Notes: generated by a model from the letters alone, not told the origin. A DNA stretch of 64,000 nucleotides from Folioceros fuciformis (GCA_049999805.1 JBNGIO010006289.1:637940-701939), one strand, 5' to 3'; shown: positions 12,145-23,900, counted from the stretch's first letter. Numbers and translations are program-made.

Positions 12145-13518
12145 ATGGCCGGGGAAGGCGAGGAAGATTTGATGCAACTGGACGAGCCGGGGGACGTGGA
12201 AAGGGTGCAGACGTTGGTGGAGATGGGCGTAACTCGAATTCCGCGCAGGTTTATCAGGCCTCTGGAAGAGCGACACGACGAGGCACTGGTGGATTGGAGC
12301 GGGGCGATCCCGGTGATCGATCTCGCGGGCTTCGAGGGAGGGGCCGCCCGTGCGAGAGTGAGGCGGGAGGTAGGCCAGGCTTGCGAGGAATGGGGGTTTT
12401 TCCAGGTGGTGAACCACGGGGTGCCGCAGCGGGTGATGGAGGAGACGTTCCGCGTGGGACTGGGATTCTTCGCCCTGTCCAGCCAGGAGAAACTGCAGTA
12501 CGCTCGGGACCCCGGCGGCTTCGCTACGGAGGGCTATGGCAACCGGATGCTGGTGCAGGAGGAGCAGGTAGGGCTTGCGCGGCGTCCGCATGCATGCAGA
12601 AATGCAGAAACCGGGGTTGATGCCATGAGGTAGCTTTGCCGTGTCCCAGGTGCTGGATTGGAGAGACTACGTTGATCACCACACCCTGCCCTTCTCGAGA
12701 AGGAACGAGAACAACTGGCCCGACAAGCCTGCCGGCTACAGGTGGGCTACGACAAAGCTCTGCTTTCTAATCCAGCAATTCGATTGCTTGGCATGATGTC
12801 CCACGGCCTTGCCCCTGACACTGAGTGGACAGGGAGGCCATCGTGGAGTACAGCGACCACACCAGGCGTCTGGCCGAAAGGCTTCTGGCTGTAATCTCGG
12901 AGAGTCTGGGGCTGTCGTCATCTGCCGTGGCTGATGCGATAGGAGAGCCCGTCCAGAACGTGAGCATCAACTACTACCCGGCCTGCCCCCAACCCGATCT
13001 GACCCTGGGACTGCAGTCTCACTCGGATTTCGGAGCCATCACTCTCCTCATCCAAGACGAGGTTGGTGGACTTCAGGTAGCCAAGGACGCGCACTGGGTG
13101 GCTGTGCCTCCAGTGCCCCATGCGTTCGTGGTGAATCTGGGAGATCAGATGCAGGTACACACATCCAATCCAGCATTTCTTGTCTTCCCTGACTTTGCTT
13201 GAGCACTTGGTAAGTAGGTTTAGGGCAGGTGGTGCGGGATAACAAACCCTGTCGGTGCCGCAGATATTGTCTAATGACAGGTTCAATAGCGTGGAGCACC
13301 GTGCTGTGGTGAACGGCAAGCGGCCTCGGATGTCGGTGGCGACGTTCTATGATCCGTCTAGGGAGCGCAAGATCGCACCCTTGCGAGAACTAGTCGGGCA
13401 GGGGCAACGCCCTCGTTACAGGGAGATCGTGTTCGGGGATCACGTTACCGCTTGGTACTCCAAGGGTCCTTACGGCAAGAAGAATTTGGATTCTCTAGCA
13501 GTAGCCGGCTATTCGTGA
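12145..13518 (+). CDS. 2-oxoglutarate/Fe(II)-dependent dioxygenase (plant DOXC class), 363 aa
   Basis: Four exons, 12145-12567, 12650-12741, 12833-13154 and 13264-13518, close to 363 residues. It has an N-terminal DIOX_N region (VQTLVEMGVTRIPRRFIRP, then AIPVIDLAGF and WGFFQVVNHGVP) and a C-terminal 2OG-FeII domain. The NYYPACPQPDLTLGLQSHSD stretch holds the HxD iron ligands, VEHRAVVN the distal His, and RPRMS the RxS 2-oxoglutarate anchor, so all catalytic residues are present. Members include flavonoid, jasmonate and hormone oxidases. The sequence resembles the SRG1/JOX/LDOX-like branch, but substrate cannot be inferred. An AATAAA lies ~25 nt after the stop (13543). A decayed relative lies 3 kb downstream. 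Confidence 0.93.
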
Positions 13519-14426
13519 CGTCGAAGGATCAGTTCTAATGTAAATAAACCAAGACTGTGTGTACAAGAGAAGTAAATGGAGGTTTTTATACAGTATATTG
13601 GAAGGAGGGTTTAGGGTACAGGTTGGTTGGTTGGGTGAGGCCATCATCGTCACCCAGGCTCCCAAGCTTCACAGAAAAAAATAATACAGAGGTCTGTGTC
13701 CGGTCTCCACGATTCCCGCACCCTCTTTTATCAGCATCCCCGCGTGTGTTGGAAGGAACTTTCCAGCCCGGCCCGGGAAGTCGTGCCAATGCGAACACTC
13801 CTTGCGTGACCTGACATGCATGAAACAGGGCTCTAATAAGGCCTCGAAATCCTGGACTGAAAGAGTGTAGATAGTTCAAGTATAAGATGTGTTGAGAAAC
13901 GAAACGACTGTCAGTCCTCCCCCCTGTTAAAAATCATTCGGCGGGGTCTGGGTCAGTTCAAGTCAAGGAAAGTGAGGGGGTAGGGGACGCTTGTAATGAG
14001 GAGCGTGGGCGTGGTACTTGTTGGTGAAGGTTCACAGCTGCTGTGGTGTCCTGCCTGCTTGGAATTTGGAGCCAAGCTAGATACCTTGAGCAATCATCCA
14101 TGATATCCATATACATATACTACCCGACCCAGTTGTACCTGAGAAAACGATCCCAGACTGTCCGCCGTGTGGACTCCGCGGTGGAACTCCGCCCGGAGAC
14201 ACAGGTACAGGTACAGACACAGGCACAGGCGCAGGCAAAGGCGATGTCAGTCACCTCTTTTCAGATCTGCGGGAGGCCTTAGAGCCGTAAGCTGGACCAT
14301 CTCCGCAAGGCAGGGCCGCATTCCTTGGGCGCGCGCGCGGACGTCGACCTGACCTGTCGCCCGTCTGTCTCCGTGTGGAGTGCGGAGATTGGCCAGGCGG
14401 CAGGATCTGGCCTTCAAGTCGCTAAC
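13519..14426. other. Intergenic, dioxygenase to membrane glycosyltransferase-like gene
   Basis: No coding exon identified. It includes the dioxygenase 3' UTR and, at the right end, a G/C-rich leader with a CAGGNA repeat and a short GC run near 14330. Confidence 0.5.
14199..14242 (+). repeat. CAGGTA/CAGGCA-type hexanucleotide repeat in a 5' leader
   Basis: Imperfect repetition of CAGGTA, CAGACA, CAGGCA and CAGGCG about 190-230 nt upstream of the next gene's start codon. It is a simple-sequence tract. Confidence 0.8.
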
Positions 14427-16011
14427 ATGACTACAGAGCTTCCGTGGACGGAGGCTGCTGCCAGGCCCAGGGCGTGGTGGAGGACCATCTTGAATCTATT
14501 CCTGTCTCTGTGTGTGCTTGTCTGGATCGCCTTCGGTTTCCTCACGGTTTTAGGCGTTTATGACTTGAATTCCGGCCTGCGCGGCGAGGTTTTGCCTCGT
14601 CTACTCTGGCTGGATCGTGGGGTTGTTGGCAACGTGTATGAGGAATCACTCCGGGGACTGCAGCAAGTAAGTTTTGTTCCAGCATGTTTGGGCGTCCTAT
14701 TACCTGCCCTGCTCAATTGGGCGGTTTGGGGCAGGCCTGCTAGCGTCAGGATTGCTTCCGAATCGCCTCCTCTCACAAGGTTTCTTTGGTGTGTTTCCGA
14801 AACGACAGGCACGTGAGACACCTCCCAGGGGGCCTCGTGTGGCAATCTGCCTTGTGGGTGGAGCTCGAGCATTCGAGCTGACAGGGCCTACAATTAAGAA
14901 GTATGTTTTTGATGTCTATCACGATGCTGATATCTTCCTCCACTCCCCCCTGGACGACGATGCTCATAAGTTCACTCTCCTGAGTGGTACCAAAAACCTT
15001 GCAGCTGCTCGAATCTTCAAACCTGAACGCATTCCGCCTTCCCGGGCCCCTCAAGGACTGCTTATGGCCGCCAATTCTCCAAACGGAACTCAGGTATACT
15101 TCGCCACCTGGGCCGGACACACTTCTTCAGAATTGCTCAATGTGGTACATGTAGGACAGGCAAGACCACAAGTCTCGGTTTGCAACAGCAGCTCACAGCT
15201 TTTTGTGGGATATTTGCTCTGGCAGGGTCTGTTGCAATATTTCTCCCTGGTGGAAGGATGCATAGACATGATTAAAGGCTACCAAGATACACACAACGTG
15301 ACCTACGACTGGATAGTGAGGACAAGGGTGGATACCTTCTGGAACAACGCTCTTCCGCCTATAACTTCCTTCAACAACCAGTCTTACACGGTGCCATACG
15401 GTTCCCAATATGGAGGACTGAACGACAGGCTGGGGATCGGAACATGGAGGACCAGCGAAGCCGCATTAGCGAGAGTCAGTCTTCTGCCAGCCCTCCATTC
15501 ACACGGCTACTCGAGCCTTAACTCTGAGACAGCGTTCAAGTTGCAGCTGTCGGTGTCCAACGTATCACACGAGACACGACTTTTCCCTTTCTGTGTGTTG
15601 AGCCGCAGAACGTATGGTTGGCCTTCCACGCCTCTCGGTGTTCCTGTGGCATCCATTCTGTCCAGGGGACCACTGAACGGCGCCAAGTGCAGACCCTGCA
15701 CGCCAGCAGTCACGGGTATTGCAGCCCGGCGGATAGCGGACGACCTGAGCAAGACATGGGGCTGGATAGGGCCATTCAACTCCACGCAGGACTTGCAGCT
15801 ATGTGAGGCAGGAGGAGACTGGGACTCGAACTGGCAGGCCGTGTACTCTGAAGCTCTTGGCCAGCCAGATCATTTTTATGACAGGCAAATGCTCTACAAC
15901 AGGACTGCTTCGAGCTGTGTAGAGGACGTGGAAGCTCTCATGGCAGAATGGGACTCTTGGACGGCACCGTCACCCGAGGAAATTTGCAAGGCAGCCCGAC
16001 CACGTCGATGA
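14427..16011 (+). CDS. Type II membrane protein, putative glycosyltransferase of unknown function (plant DUF7796-like), 480 aa
   Basis: Two exons, 14427-14666 and 14809-16011, close to 480 residues. One hydrophobic segment near residues 22-45 (LNLFLSLCVLVWIAFGFL) with positive charge before it suggests a Golgi-type signal anchor. The lumenal part starts PRVAICLVGGARAFELTGP and includes DADIFLHSPLDDD and YDWIVRTRVDTFW, a pattern like plant proteins annotated DUF7796 and reminiscent of GT-A nucleotide-sugar enzymes with an acidic metal site. Several N-x-S/T sites fit a secretory location. The upstream ATG at 14325 opens only a different short frame. The family number is from memory; transferase activity is unproven. 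Confidence 0.78.
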
Positions 16012-16330
16012 CTCAGAGATGGAGGGCGAAGGAAGAGAAATCCGGAGGACTGTAACTTGTAAGCATGAGGCTCTTCGATCTGTCAGCCCATATACCTCCA
16101 GTGTTTAGTCCGCATTGGCGTTCACGCCACGTGAGGAGCGGCACGCCCGTGGCCTTGCCCTCGGATGTTGCAGGAAGCTTAAAGTAAGACTCCGTGGCGG
16201 GAGCCAGATTTTTGTGTTCGTCCGCAACGCAAGGAGGAGCTGTGACGGGCGTGAAGTCGCTAGTGGTCGAAGGGCTCCACAGCCAGGAGTCTAAAACAAT
16301 ATGTGAGGCCCAATTCGGAACGGCTGGAGG
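16012..16330. other. Intergenic
   Basis: No coding exon seen between the membrane protein gene and the decayed dioxygenase. Confidence 0.4.
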
Positions 16331-17391
16331 TGACGGAGCTGCATGGGGTAGAGCTGCTGGTAATTGATCTCTCTTCCTTCAAGATGAATGGCCCTTCCAA
16401 GTCTGAGGCAGATGCCTCCCTGTTCGCGAAGCATCAGACCTGTAAAGAAGAGGGGAATTTTCCTAGGACGAGTCCGGGCTCGCTCCTCCTCGATTTTTTC
16501 CTTCTCGGTTTGCGTGCGGGCGGTTTGCCGGGATGCAGACCTGAACCATGGCGTGCCGGTGGGCTTCGATGGACACAGGATGTCGCAGCTGGCACGCGAC
16601 TTCTTCGCGCTTACTCTGGAGGAGATTCAAGCAGAAGTTGGAGCTGCAGCCCGGGCAGCACGTTTTCGTGGGTAAATTCGGAACCTAGCAAGGCCGCTGT
16701 GCTGGATTGGAAAGACGTTTTGAGGCGCTTTTTTCCCGCGACCTGGCAGTCGGACCAGGGCGCATGGCCGGGCGAGCCCCGTCTCTACAGGTGACCTTCG
16801 GAATCGTGATCGACCCGCTCTGAACATCCCTTGGCGCACAGTGGACAAGCCCGTTGTCTGACGCGTTTGAAGCCACCACGGTACGCTTCCGAAATGAAAT
16901 GACAGCATTGGCCAAAAAGGTGCTGTCGTTCATGGCGCTGAACTTGGGGCTTCCAGGACACACCTTCTCTATGAAGAACTCGGGGCCCTCGAACAACACG
17001 TGCACCTTGTGGACCATCCCGAGGGCCCAGAGCCGGATGTCGCCCTGAGGATCAAGAGTCACGCGGACTTGGGACCCAGGCAGGCCTTTGTCATCAACAT
17101 CGGAAATGCATGGCAGGCGAGTTCGTCCCAAACCATTCCGCTTACGTTTCCTGCATTCCCGAGAGGACGGATGATAGTTTAACGAGCATTTATGGATGCA
17201 CTGCGAATGTGCAAGCCATCACAAACGATACATATCCCAGCGTGGATCACGGGGCAGTAGTGAATGTGAGGAAGGCTCGGTTGCATATCGTCACTTTCCA
17301 CACTCCGGAGCCAAGCCACGTCAGAGCCCCTGCATCTGCCCTAATCCCACAAGAAGAAGCTGCACGAACTCGAAGTTTCATTTCTGGGTAG
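16331..17391 (+). pseudogene. Decayed 2-oxoglutarate dioxygenase pseudogene
   Basis: Fragments of a dioxygenase occur in order but in different frames: LLVIDLSSF (16350s), LNHGVP with RDFFALTLEEIQ (~16530-16640), VLDWKDVLRRFF (~16700), ALNLGLPG (~16940), KSHADLG (~17060), AFVINIGNAWQ and TYPSVDHGAVVN (~17230). The sequence between the HxD motif and the FVVNLGD-like block (about 35 residues in the intact gene) is missing. Frame changes occur before HADLG, and the RxS anchor serine reads as His (ARLHIV). The same motif order as the gene at 12145 suggests a duplicated copy that lost function. Splice sites are unclear. Confidence 0.75.
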
Positions 17392-17393
17392 CA

Positions 17394-17737
17394 TCTGAGG
17401 GCGGTGTATGCGAAGGGACCGACCGGAATGGGAAAAAAAATCCTGAGCACGTTCAGTTCGAAGACAAAAACTGGATGAAGACAGTTTGTATGTAAGAACG
17501 GAAATCGATAGCTATCCGCACAAAAAAATTTTGGAGTGATAACAAGAAAGCGAGCCTGCCACACAAGGATGGCGGCAGCAGCAGCAACAACAACAACAAC
17601 AACCACTTGTCTGCCAAGGGCCATGCTGCTTGCAATCACGGCTCTACGATTCATCCTACTTACTTGGTGTCAGTTAGTATGCATGACAAGGGTGAGCTCG
17701 AGGAATAGAATTCTGCTCACGATATGACCGTGCGTCT
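17394..17737. other. Intergenic with a CAG/CAA microsatellite
   Basis: It contains a GCA-then-ACA trinucleotide run at about 17573-17602 (GCAGCAGCAGCAACAACAAC...). No exon was found, and the minus-strand end should hold the 3' UTR of the UDP-xylose synthase gene. Confidence 0.6.
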
Positions 17738-18805
17738 TCACCCTTGAGGCTTGGCGAGCTGGAGCCTTTGCCGGAAGTCTTCAGCCATGAGGGGAAGGCC
17801 CTCCCTGAGAGTGATCTTGGGCTCCCAGCCCAGGATGGAGGAAGCCTTGGTTATGTCCGGTTTCCGCTGGCGGGGATCGTCCGGGGTGTTGTCCACGATC
17901 TTCCAGCTGGCCGAGGGTTCGATGATGTCCTTCACGGCCTCCGCCAGCTCCAGCATAGTGAATTCCCCGGGGTTGCCGATGTTGATCGGGCCGGTGACCT
18001 CCGCCTCCATGAGCTTCACCAGGCCCTCCACCATGTCCGACACGTAACAGAAGCTCCTGGTCTGCGTGCCCGGGGCCTGCACCGTGAGAGTCTCTCCCCG
18101 CAGAGCCTGCGCGATGAAATTGCTCACCACCCGGCCGTCGTCGATGTTCATCCGGGGCCCGTATGTGTTGAAGATGCGCGCGATCCGGATCTCGATGCCG
18201 TGCTGCCGGTGGTAGTCGAACATGAGCGTCTCCGCCACGCGCTTGCCCTCGTCGTAGCAGCTGCGAACCCCGATGGGATTCACGTTACCCCAGTACTCCT
18301 CCTTCTGCGGGTGCTCCAGCGGATCCCCGTACACCTCGGAGGTGGAGGTGAGCAGGATCCGAGCCCCCACCCGCTTCGCCAGCCCCAACATGTTCAGCGT
18401 CCCCATCACATTGGTCTTGATGGTCTTCACTGGGTTGTGCTTGTAGAAGATGGGAGACGCCGGGCACGCCAGGTGGTAGATCTGGTCCACCTCCACCAGC
18501 AGCGGCTCCGTCACGTCGTGCCGGATGAGCTCAAAATTGGGATGCCCGATCCATTTTCGCAGATTGTCCTTGCTCCCCGTGAAGAAGTTGTCCGCCACAA
18601 TCACCTCGTTCCTCCCATCCTCCATCAGCCGGTCAACCAGATGCGAGCCGATGAAACCCGCCCCTCCCGTCACCAAGATCCTCATCTTGGAGGCGGTGAA
18701 TTTGGACAGCCTCAGTGGCGAGATCGGCGGCGGTGCCTTCTGCCCATTCTGCTGCGCTTGCGCTTGCGTCTGCGTCTGCTGTTGCTGCGTCTCCACCATC
18801 TTCAC
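17738..18805 (-). CDS. UXS: UDP-glucuronate decarboxylase / UDP-xylose synthase, 355 aa, cytosolic type
   Basis: A single uninterrupted minus-strand frame converts UDP-glucuronate to UDP-xylose, a cell-wall precursor. It is an extended short-chain dehydrogenase: NAD-binding [15 protein letters not shown] near residue 46, catalytic SCYDEGKR (YxxxK), and family signatures HLACPASP and [10 protein letters not shown]. The N-terminus is short, Gln-rich and lacks a membrane anchor, so it fits the soluble UXS3/5/6-like group (about 340-345 aa) and not the Golgi form. Two ATGs start the frame two codons apart (18805, 18799). It is divergent from the cyclophilin gene 400 bp away. A long open antisense frame over the gene is a G/C artefact. 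Confidence 0.97.
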   Translation of the reverse strand: MKMVETQQQQTQTQAQAQQNGQKAPPPISPLRLSKFTASKMRILVTGGAGFIGSHLVDRLMEDGRNEVIVADNFFTGSKDNLRKWIGHPNFELIRHDVTEPLLVEVDQIYHLACPASPIFYKHNPVKTIKTNVMGTLNMLGLAKRVGARILLTSTSEVYGDPLEHPQKEEYWGNVNPIGVRSCYDEGKRVAETLMFDYHRQHGIEIRIARIFNTYGPRMNIDDGRVVSNFIAQALRGETLTVQAPGTQTRSFCYVSDMVEGLVKLMEAEVTGPINIGNPGEFTMLELAEAVKDIIEPSASWKIVDNTPDDPRQRKPDITKASSILGWEPKITLREGLPLMAEDFRQRLQLAKPQG

Positions 18806-19206
18806 TCACCCCTTCCACGCCTCCAAGGCTTAAGGTGTCTGCCTCCAAGGCTTAAGGCGTCTGCCTCCAGGCACGGACGGTGCTGAAACTTGGCGGCAGG
18901 CGGGGCTGGCAAGACAAACGTGTCTCCGCACTCTCCCCTGCCTTCCTCTCCTTGCCTACCTTGCCTTGCCTTCAGACAGCTTCTTCACGGCCCAACGTTA
19001 CCATGCTCTCCTAAGCGTCTTTTCGTCCTCCCGCTCTCCTGTGATCCCTCCGTTCGTCGCGTTCCGTCTAAGTCCCGGGTTAATAGCATTACAGCACCTG
19101 GCAGACAAAAACTCGAAACTAGCTGGCGCGGCCGTATCGTTCCCTCCTCACGACCGGGTCCTTCCCCCGAGGTCCCACGAGAAGAAGCACAGCTCCAACG
19201 GAAGCC
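18806..19206. promoter_or_regulatory. Shared divergent promoter region, UXS / cyclophilin
   Basis: About 400 bp between divergent start codons. It includes a 22-bp tandem duplication (18819-18840 and 18841-18862, GCCTCCAAGGCTTAAGGYGT core) just upstream of the UXS start. No TATA box assigned. Confidence 0.5.
18819..18862. repeat. 22-bp tandem duplication in the UXS 5' region
   Basis: Two copies differing at one base (GGTGTCT versus GGCGTCT), 14 bp from the UXS start codon. They probably lie in its 5' UTR. Confidence 0.88.
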
Positions 19207-20331
19207 ATGGCCGCGGGCGTGCCGATGCTCTCATCTCCCACGCCGCATGTCTGGCGTCCCTGCAACATCCTTGCCCAGCCGCCGCGCCGATTCGGTTGGT
19301 ACTTCCCTCTCCTCCTCCGCTCGCTCCTGGATTCCCTCGACGCGCGGCCCCTTCTCACGCTGCACCTGTGCTCACCAGTGTGTGCAAGCAGCAGCTGGAG
19401 AAGGAAAGCGCAAAGGCTGTGGACGAGGTGCCGCAGGCTTCGTCCGGCGTGAGCCGAAGGATCGTGTTGCAAGCCGCTGCTGCAGCACTTGCCTGCCCCT
19501 GCCCTGACCACGGCGTGGCCAGGGCAGCAGGAGAGCCTGCTATCACGCTGAAGGTCTTCTTCGATGTGGCCATCGACGGCCAGCCGGCGGGCCGCATCGT
19601 TGTGGGACTGTACGGGGAGGACGTGCCCGTCGGGGCGCGGAGGTTCGGAGAGATTGCCGTCGGGCAGCGGGGCATCAGCTATAGGAGGAAAGAATTTTAC
19701 AAGCTCACTCCTTCCTACATCCAGAACGCGGGGATCCGGAGCTTCAGCCTGAGCGGCGGAGTTGCGGATGCCGCGCGCTTCACAGGCGGACAGACGTCGG
19801 ACGCGCTGGTAGCCGAGATGGAGCAGCTGGACAAGGCCGGGAAGCGGCTTCCCAACACAAAGGGATCCGTGTCCATCGTGGCTGTGGATGCATCCAAGCC
19901 TCCGCCCAAGCCCCGGCTTGTAGCCCGGGATGGCAAGCTGGTGGTGGTGGAGGAACAGTCCCGCCCGGACCCTAACGGAACGGAGTTCATGATCGTCACC
20001 AACGATGCCCCGGAGCTCGACTCCACCAACCTCGTGGTAGGGAGAGTAGTGCAGGGCATGGATGTGGTGCAGAAGCTGGCATCCGTGAAAGTCGTCCAGG
20101 AGAACACCAGTAGCCCTTACTTCCAGTACGTACAGTCCTTCCTACCTTTCCTTCCAGAGCTCCCTCTTTCCCTCCCTGAAGATGCAGTTCCATATTTCAT
20201 CGCCTTCTGCTGCAATCTTTGGATGCAGGGCAGCCAAGCTGATTGGAGACACTCGAGTGATCGTGGCAGAAAGGGGTTTCAACAGGCCCTACTCCAAAAT
20301 CAGCATAACAAAGTGTGGCCAGGTAGATTAA
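19207..20331 (+). CDS. Thylakoid-lumen cyclophilin-type peptidyl-prolyl isomerase (CYP28-like), 313 aa
   Basis: Exons 19207-19298, 19379-20125 and 20229-20331 close to 313 residues. The first intron (80 nt, pyrimidine-rich) joins an ATG-led transit-peptide frame to the main frame, which has no upstream ATG of its own. Residues ~57-80 contain a twin-Arg hydrophobic segment, SRRIVLQAAAAALA, ending VARA before the cyclophilin domain, the pattern of a Tat-routed lumenal signal. The domain reads VFFDVAIDGQPAGRIVVGLYGEDVP, GTEFMIV, NLVVGRVVQGMDVV and ends ISITKCGQVD. The catalytic-site FHR motif is not evident (YRRKEFYKL), so isomerase activity may be weak, as in several lumenal cyclophilins. CYP28 is my best guess. 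It is divergent from UXS. Confidence 0.85.
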
Positions 20332-20920
20332 GCAAACTGCCAGTCACTCGCGTGACATGTGAAATGGAAACACTGGAAAGGACCCGAACCGAAGTGTATT
20401 TGTCTTCGTTCAATCCCTTACGTAAGAAAACCAAGCAAGTCGCCCGACGAGACGTTGGGATGAGGAACTCGGCTGTACCGTTTCCGGCATTGTTTCGCCG
20501 CAGTGTACAGAAATGGTTTGTAGGTCCGGTATTCAAATAGATACGGTGTAAAACGCGCGAACGGAATGCGCAACGGAGAGTTTCCTTTCTTCAGCAAGAC
20601 GTTTCCGTCCCTGGCCCGACTTCCCCGTAATCGGACACCGACTTGTTTTCCATGGTGTTGCATTGCCCAGAAGTCGGTGGTGCTCAATGCTGTGGAGCTC
20701 TCCCAGCGCACATATCTCAGCGTCATAACACCAACTTCATCCCGTCCCGCGTTTGATGCTATTCTTGTCTCGCCATGGATTGTGACCACCCCTTGCGGAC
20801 TCGGTTGACGATTCATGCTGCAATGCTATCTACCGAATTGGCCATCCTCTGCAAGGGAAGGAGAGCAGCCTGCTGATTTGTCGGAGGAGTCTCCGTTTCA
20901 GGAGAGTTTGACAGGTTGAG
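20332..20920. other. Intergenic, cyclophilin to LIG4
   Basis: No coding exon recognised. It should hold the cyclophilin 3' UTR and the ligase promoter. Confidence 0.5.
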
Positions 20921-23900
20921 ATGGGGGCAGCGAAACCTCTCTCATTCGCAGATGTCTGTGAGGCTTTGGAGGTAATAAGCTCTAAGTCCGGGAAGAGTAA
21001 GAAGAAGAGAATTTTGAAGCTTCTACTTGCCGCTGCCCGGGCAACGGGCGACTTGTATGAAGTCGTGCGCCTGCTTGTGCCCCAGGTGCTACATCAAATT
21101 CAGCTGAATTTGGGACTCGCTACTTCCTCCAGTCACATTCTTGTGTACATTGTGAAGCGGTCGGAGTAAATTCGACAGTGTGTAGTGTTCTGATGCTAGC
21201 GAATTCTGCAGAGGGATTTTGACAGACGGGACTACGGTCTGCAAGAGACGACGCTAGGTGTGTGCCTCATGCAAGCGCTTATGCTTGCACATGACTCAGA
21301 GGATGGACTTCTGTTGAGCAAATGGAGGCTGAGTGAATGCTCTTCCTCGTCTGTGGGAGACCTGTCTCTAATAGCTTTTGAGGTATAGTGGGTTCTGGAC
21401 CTTCATTTCAGAGGCTCTGGGCTTTTCCGCAAAAGCTGCAGAGTGCTGAGGCCAACTAGGCTGCACAATGCTGAATTCCGTGGTGGTCCCTTGTACGTAG
21501 GTCCTTGCCAAACGACTGCAATTTCCGCTCTCCCAATTGTCTGTGAGGGGTGTGAACTCCATATTGGATCAGGTTGCTGACTCAAGCAAAAGGTTGGTCC
21601 TTCGTCGTTTGCATCCCAGACACTGTGGGATTCCCCTATAGAGATTCTAAGAACAGTTACTGCTGGTTGAACAGAGAGGGAAAAGTGCAGGCGCTTCAGG
21701 AGTTGTTGAGGAATACCAAGGCTAGGGAAATGAAATGGATTGTCCGGATCATTTTAAAAGGTGTGACCTCTGCAGCTTTTCAGTCTTTCGAATGGATTTT
21801 GGGACTGACTTGTCTATCGACGTTCCATGTCAGTACTCAATGGGACTGTAACAGACCTCTGCTGACTGACGGTGTGCCATGTCAGAAATGAGGATGGGAC
21901 TGGCAGAAGACTCTGTGCTCGAGGAGCTACATCCAGACGCACGAGAGATGATGGCTTTCTGTGTTGATCTGAAGCATGTGTGCTTGCAACTGCACGATCC
22001 CTGTGTTCGAGTTCGCAGGCAGGTGTTTGTCTCTTTTCAATCTTACCGTGGAACTTTGAAAGCCCTCCGCTTATTTTTCCATACCTTTCAGGCAGGAGAT
22101 AGTGGTTGGGAGGCCTGTCAAATCGCAGAATTCAAAGAGGATGGACTCAATCATCACATCGTGGAACTATGTAAGTAATCAAACATGGTAAGTCTGCAGA
22201 TTTGCCCAATGACGTCCTCGGGTTTGGTTGCCGTTGCGTACTCCGAAGTGCTAAAGCATGTAAGCTGACAGATCCTTTCTCGCACATTGCAGATGGCATG
22301 CAACCGGGTTGTAGCTGAATGCAAATTTGATGGTGATCGCATCCAATTGCACAAAGATGGTTCTCTTATCTGGTTCTGGTCAAGGTACGTTGACAGGTTT
22401 CTCTGGTGATGTGCCCTCGTTATGGCGTATGCATCAAAATTTCGTGGACCAGTTGCTCGTTTGTTCAGGAACGGACTGGAACACAGGGAGTACAACAATG
22501 TGTTTGGGGACATTCTCATTCGAAATATATCATCAGACAGGTAGCACACAGTATTTGGGTGGGATAATCTGCTGATACGCAGAATGTCCACCTACTTGTT
22601 TCCGTAATTTCACCTCTGACTCTCGTAACCAACCACTGCCAGATGTGTACTAGACGGGGAATTGGTAGTCAGGGGGCGAGCTTCAGGGCATTTCAAGCCA
22701 CGCACGAAACATCAGAACCGAGATGCAGGTATCTCCTTGTGTTCCTCTCTGCACTGCGAGCTTGCATACTGTGCTGGGAGTCAGAATTCCCAGTGACATT
22801 GTACAGTCAATAAACCATTCTATATTTGCAGCTAGGGCAGAACGCAAGGGATGGACAACTGATGATCAGGTTGGTGTTGATTTATTCCCATATTTGAATT
22901 TAGGTGGACAAACTTGGAGGTTTCTCGTCGCTAGATTGTATGACTGAGGAGATACGGACGTATGTCGTCCTCTCTGTTGTGTGCAGATCTGCTGTATCCT
23001 GTTCACATGGCTAGAAAATGTCTCAGCCTGGGGCTAGTATGATGATTGGTCAGATGGAGGTCTACTCATGCTTGTGCCCTGGGTCTTCCCTTAATGGTAA
23101 GGACAGTTGTCGCATTTGACATTCTGTACGAAGAGAATTGTGGGAGTGTCATGCACCTGCCGTTACACCAGCGCCAAGCATTACTGAGACGAGTGGTGAT
23201 ATCTTCACCTCCACAGTTCATCTGCACAGCTCAGAGTAAGTCAACTTCACCCTTAGTTCTTCTGCAGCCTGGAGGGCTTCAGTGAATGAAGTAAGAGAAC
23301 ACTTGAGTCACACTATAAATTTCCTCTTTTCTTTAAAGGTGGAGTGACACGCCTGGATGGGCGTGGGCGACGTTGGTCAGTGCGACCCTCTTCCCAGCAG
23401 GACCTTCTGGAGTTTTATGAGGAAACCCTTCAGCATGGGTAAAACTAGCTTCTGTCACAGGACTGCAGAGATACTGGGACTGCAGAGATGCAGCACCTTT
23501 CCTGTTTTGTGGGTGGACTTGTACAAATTTTGGCAATAATTCCTTCATTCCCGTCAATCAGGGATGAAGGAATTATTGTCAAAGACCTTGATTCTGCATG
23601 GGCTCCCAACAACAGGGATGGTCGCTGGATTAAGATCAAGCCCGACTACTCTCAACTCAGCAATGATCTTGATCTGCTTATCATTGGTAAAGTGTCTGAG
23701 GAAGACGTCAGAAAAGGCTGGGATTTTCACAAGCAGAAACGTTCCCGATGGAAAGCGCTGTTCTTAACTGCCTGTGCTTTGTTTTCAGGAGGATACTATG
23801 GCATTGGTCAAAATGGTGGGCAGGTTGGCATCGGCATTTTGCATTCATCTCTCCCTACAAAGTCGGTCTTACTTTCACAAATGTTGGTGTCGTGGTTGTA

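Noticed and set aside
13611-13620. GGTTTAGGGT as a telo-box
   Set aside because: It is downstream of the dioxygenase stop and does not match AAACCCTAA fully; probably chance.
17744-18886. 380-codon open frame on the plus strand
   Set aside because: It is antisense to the UXS gene, whose motifs are all on the minus strand; open antisense frames are common over G/C-rich coding DNA. The antisense peptide has no recognisable domain.
18966-19378. Long upstream extension of the cyclophilin frame
   Set aside because: This frame has no ATG; the spliced start at 19207 gives a credible transit peptide instead.
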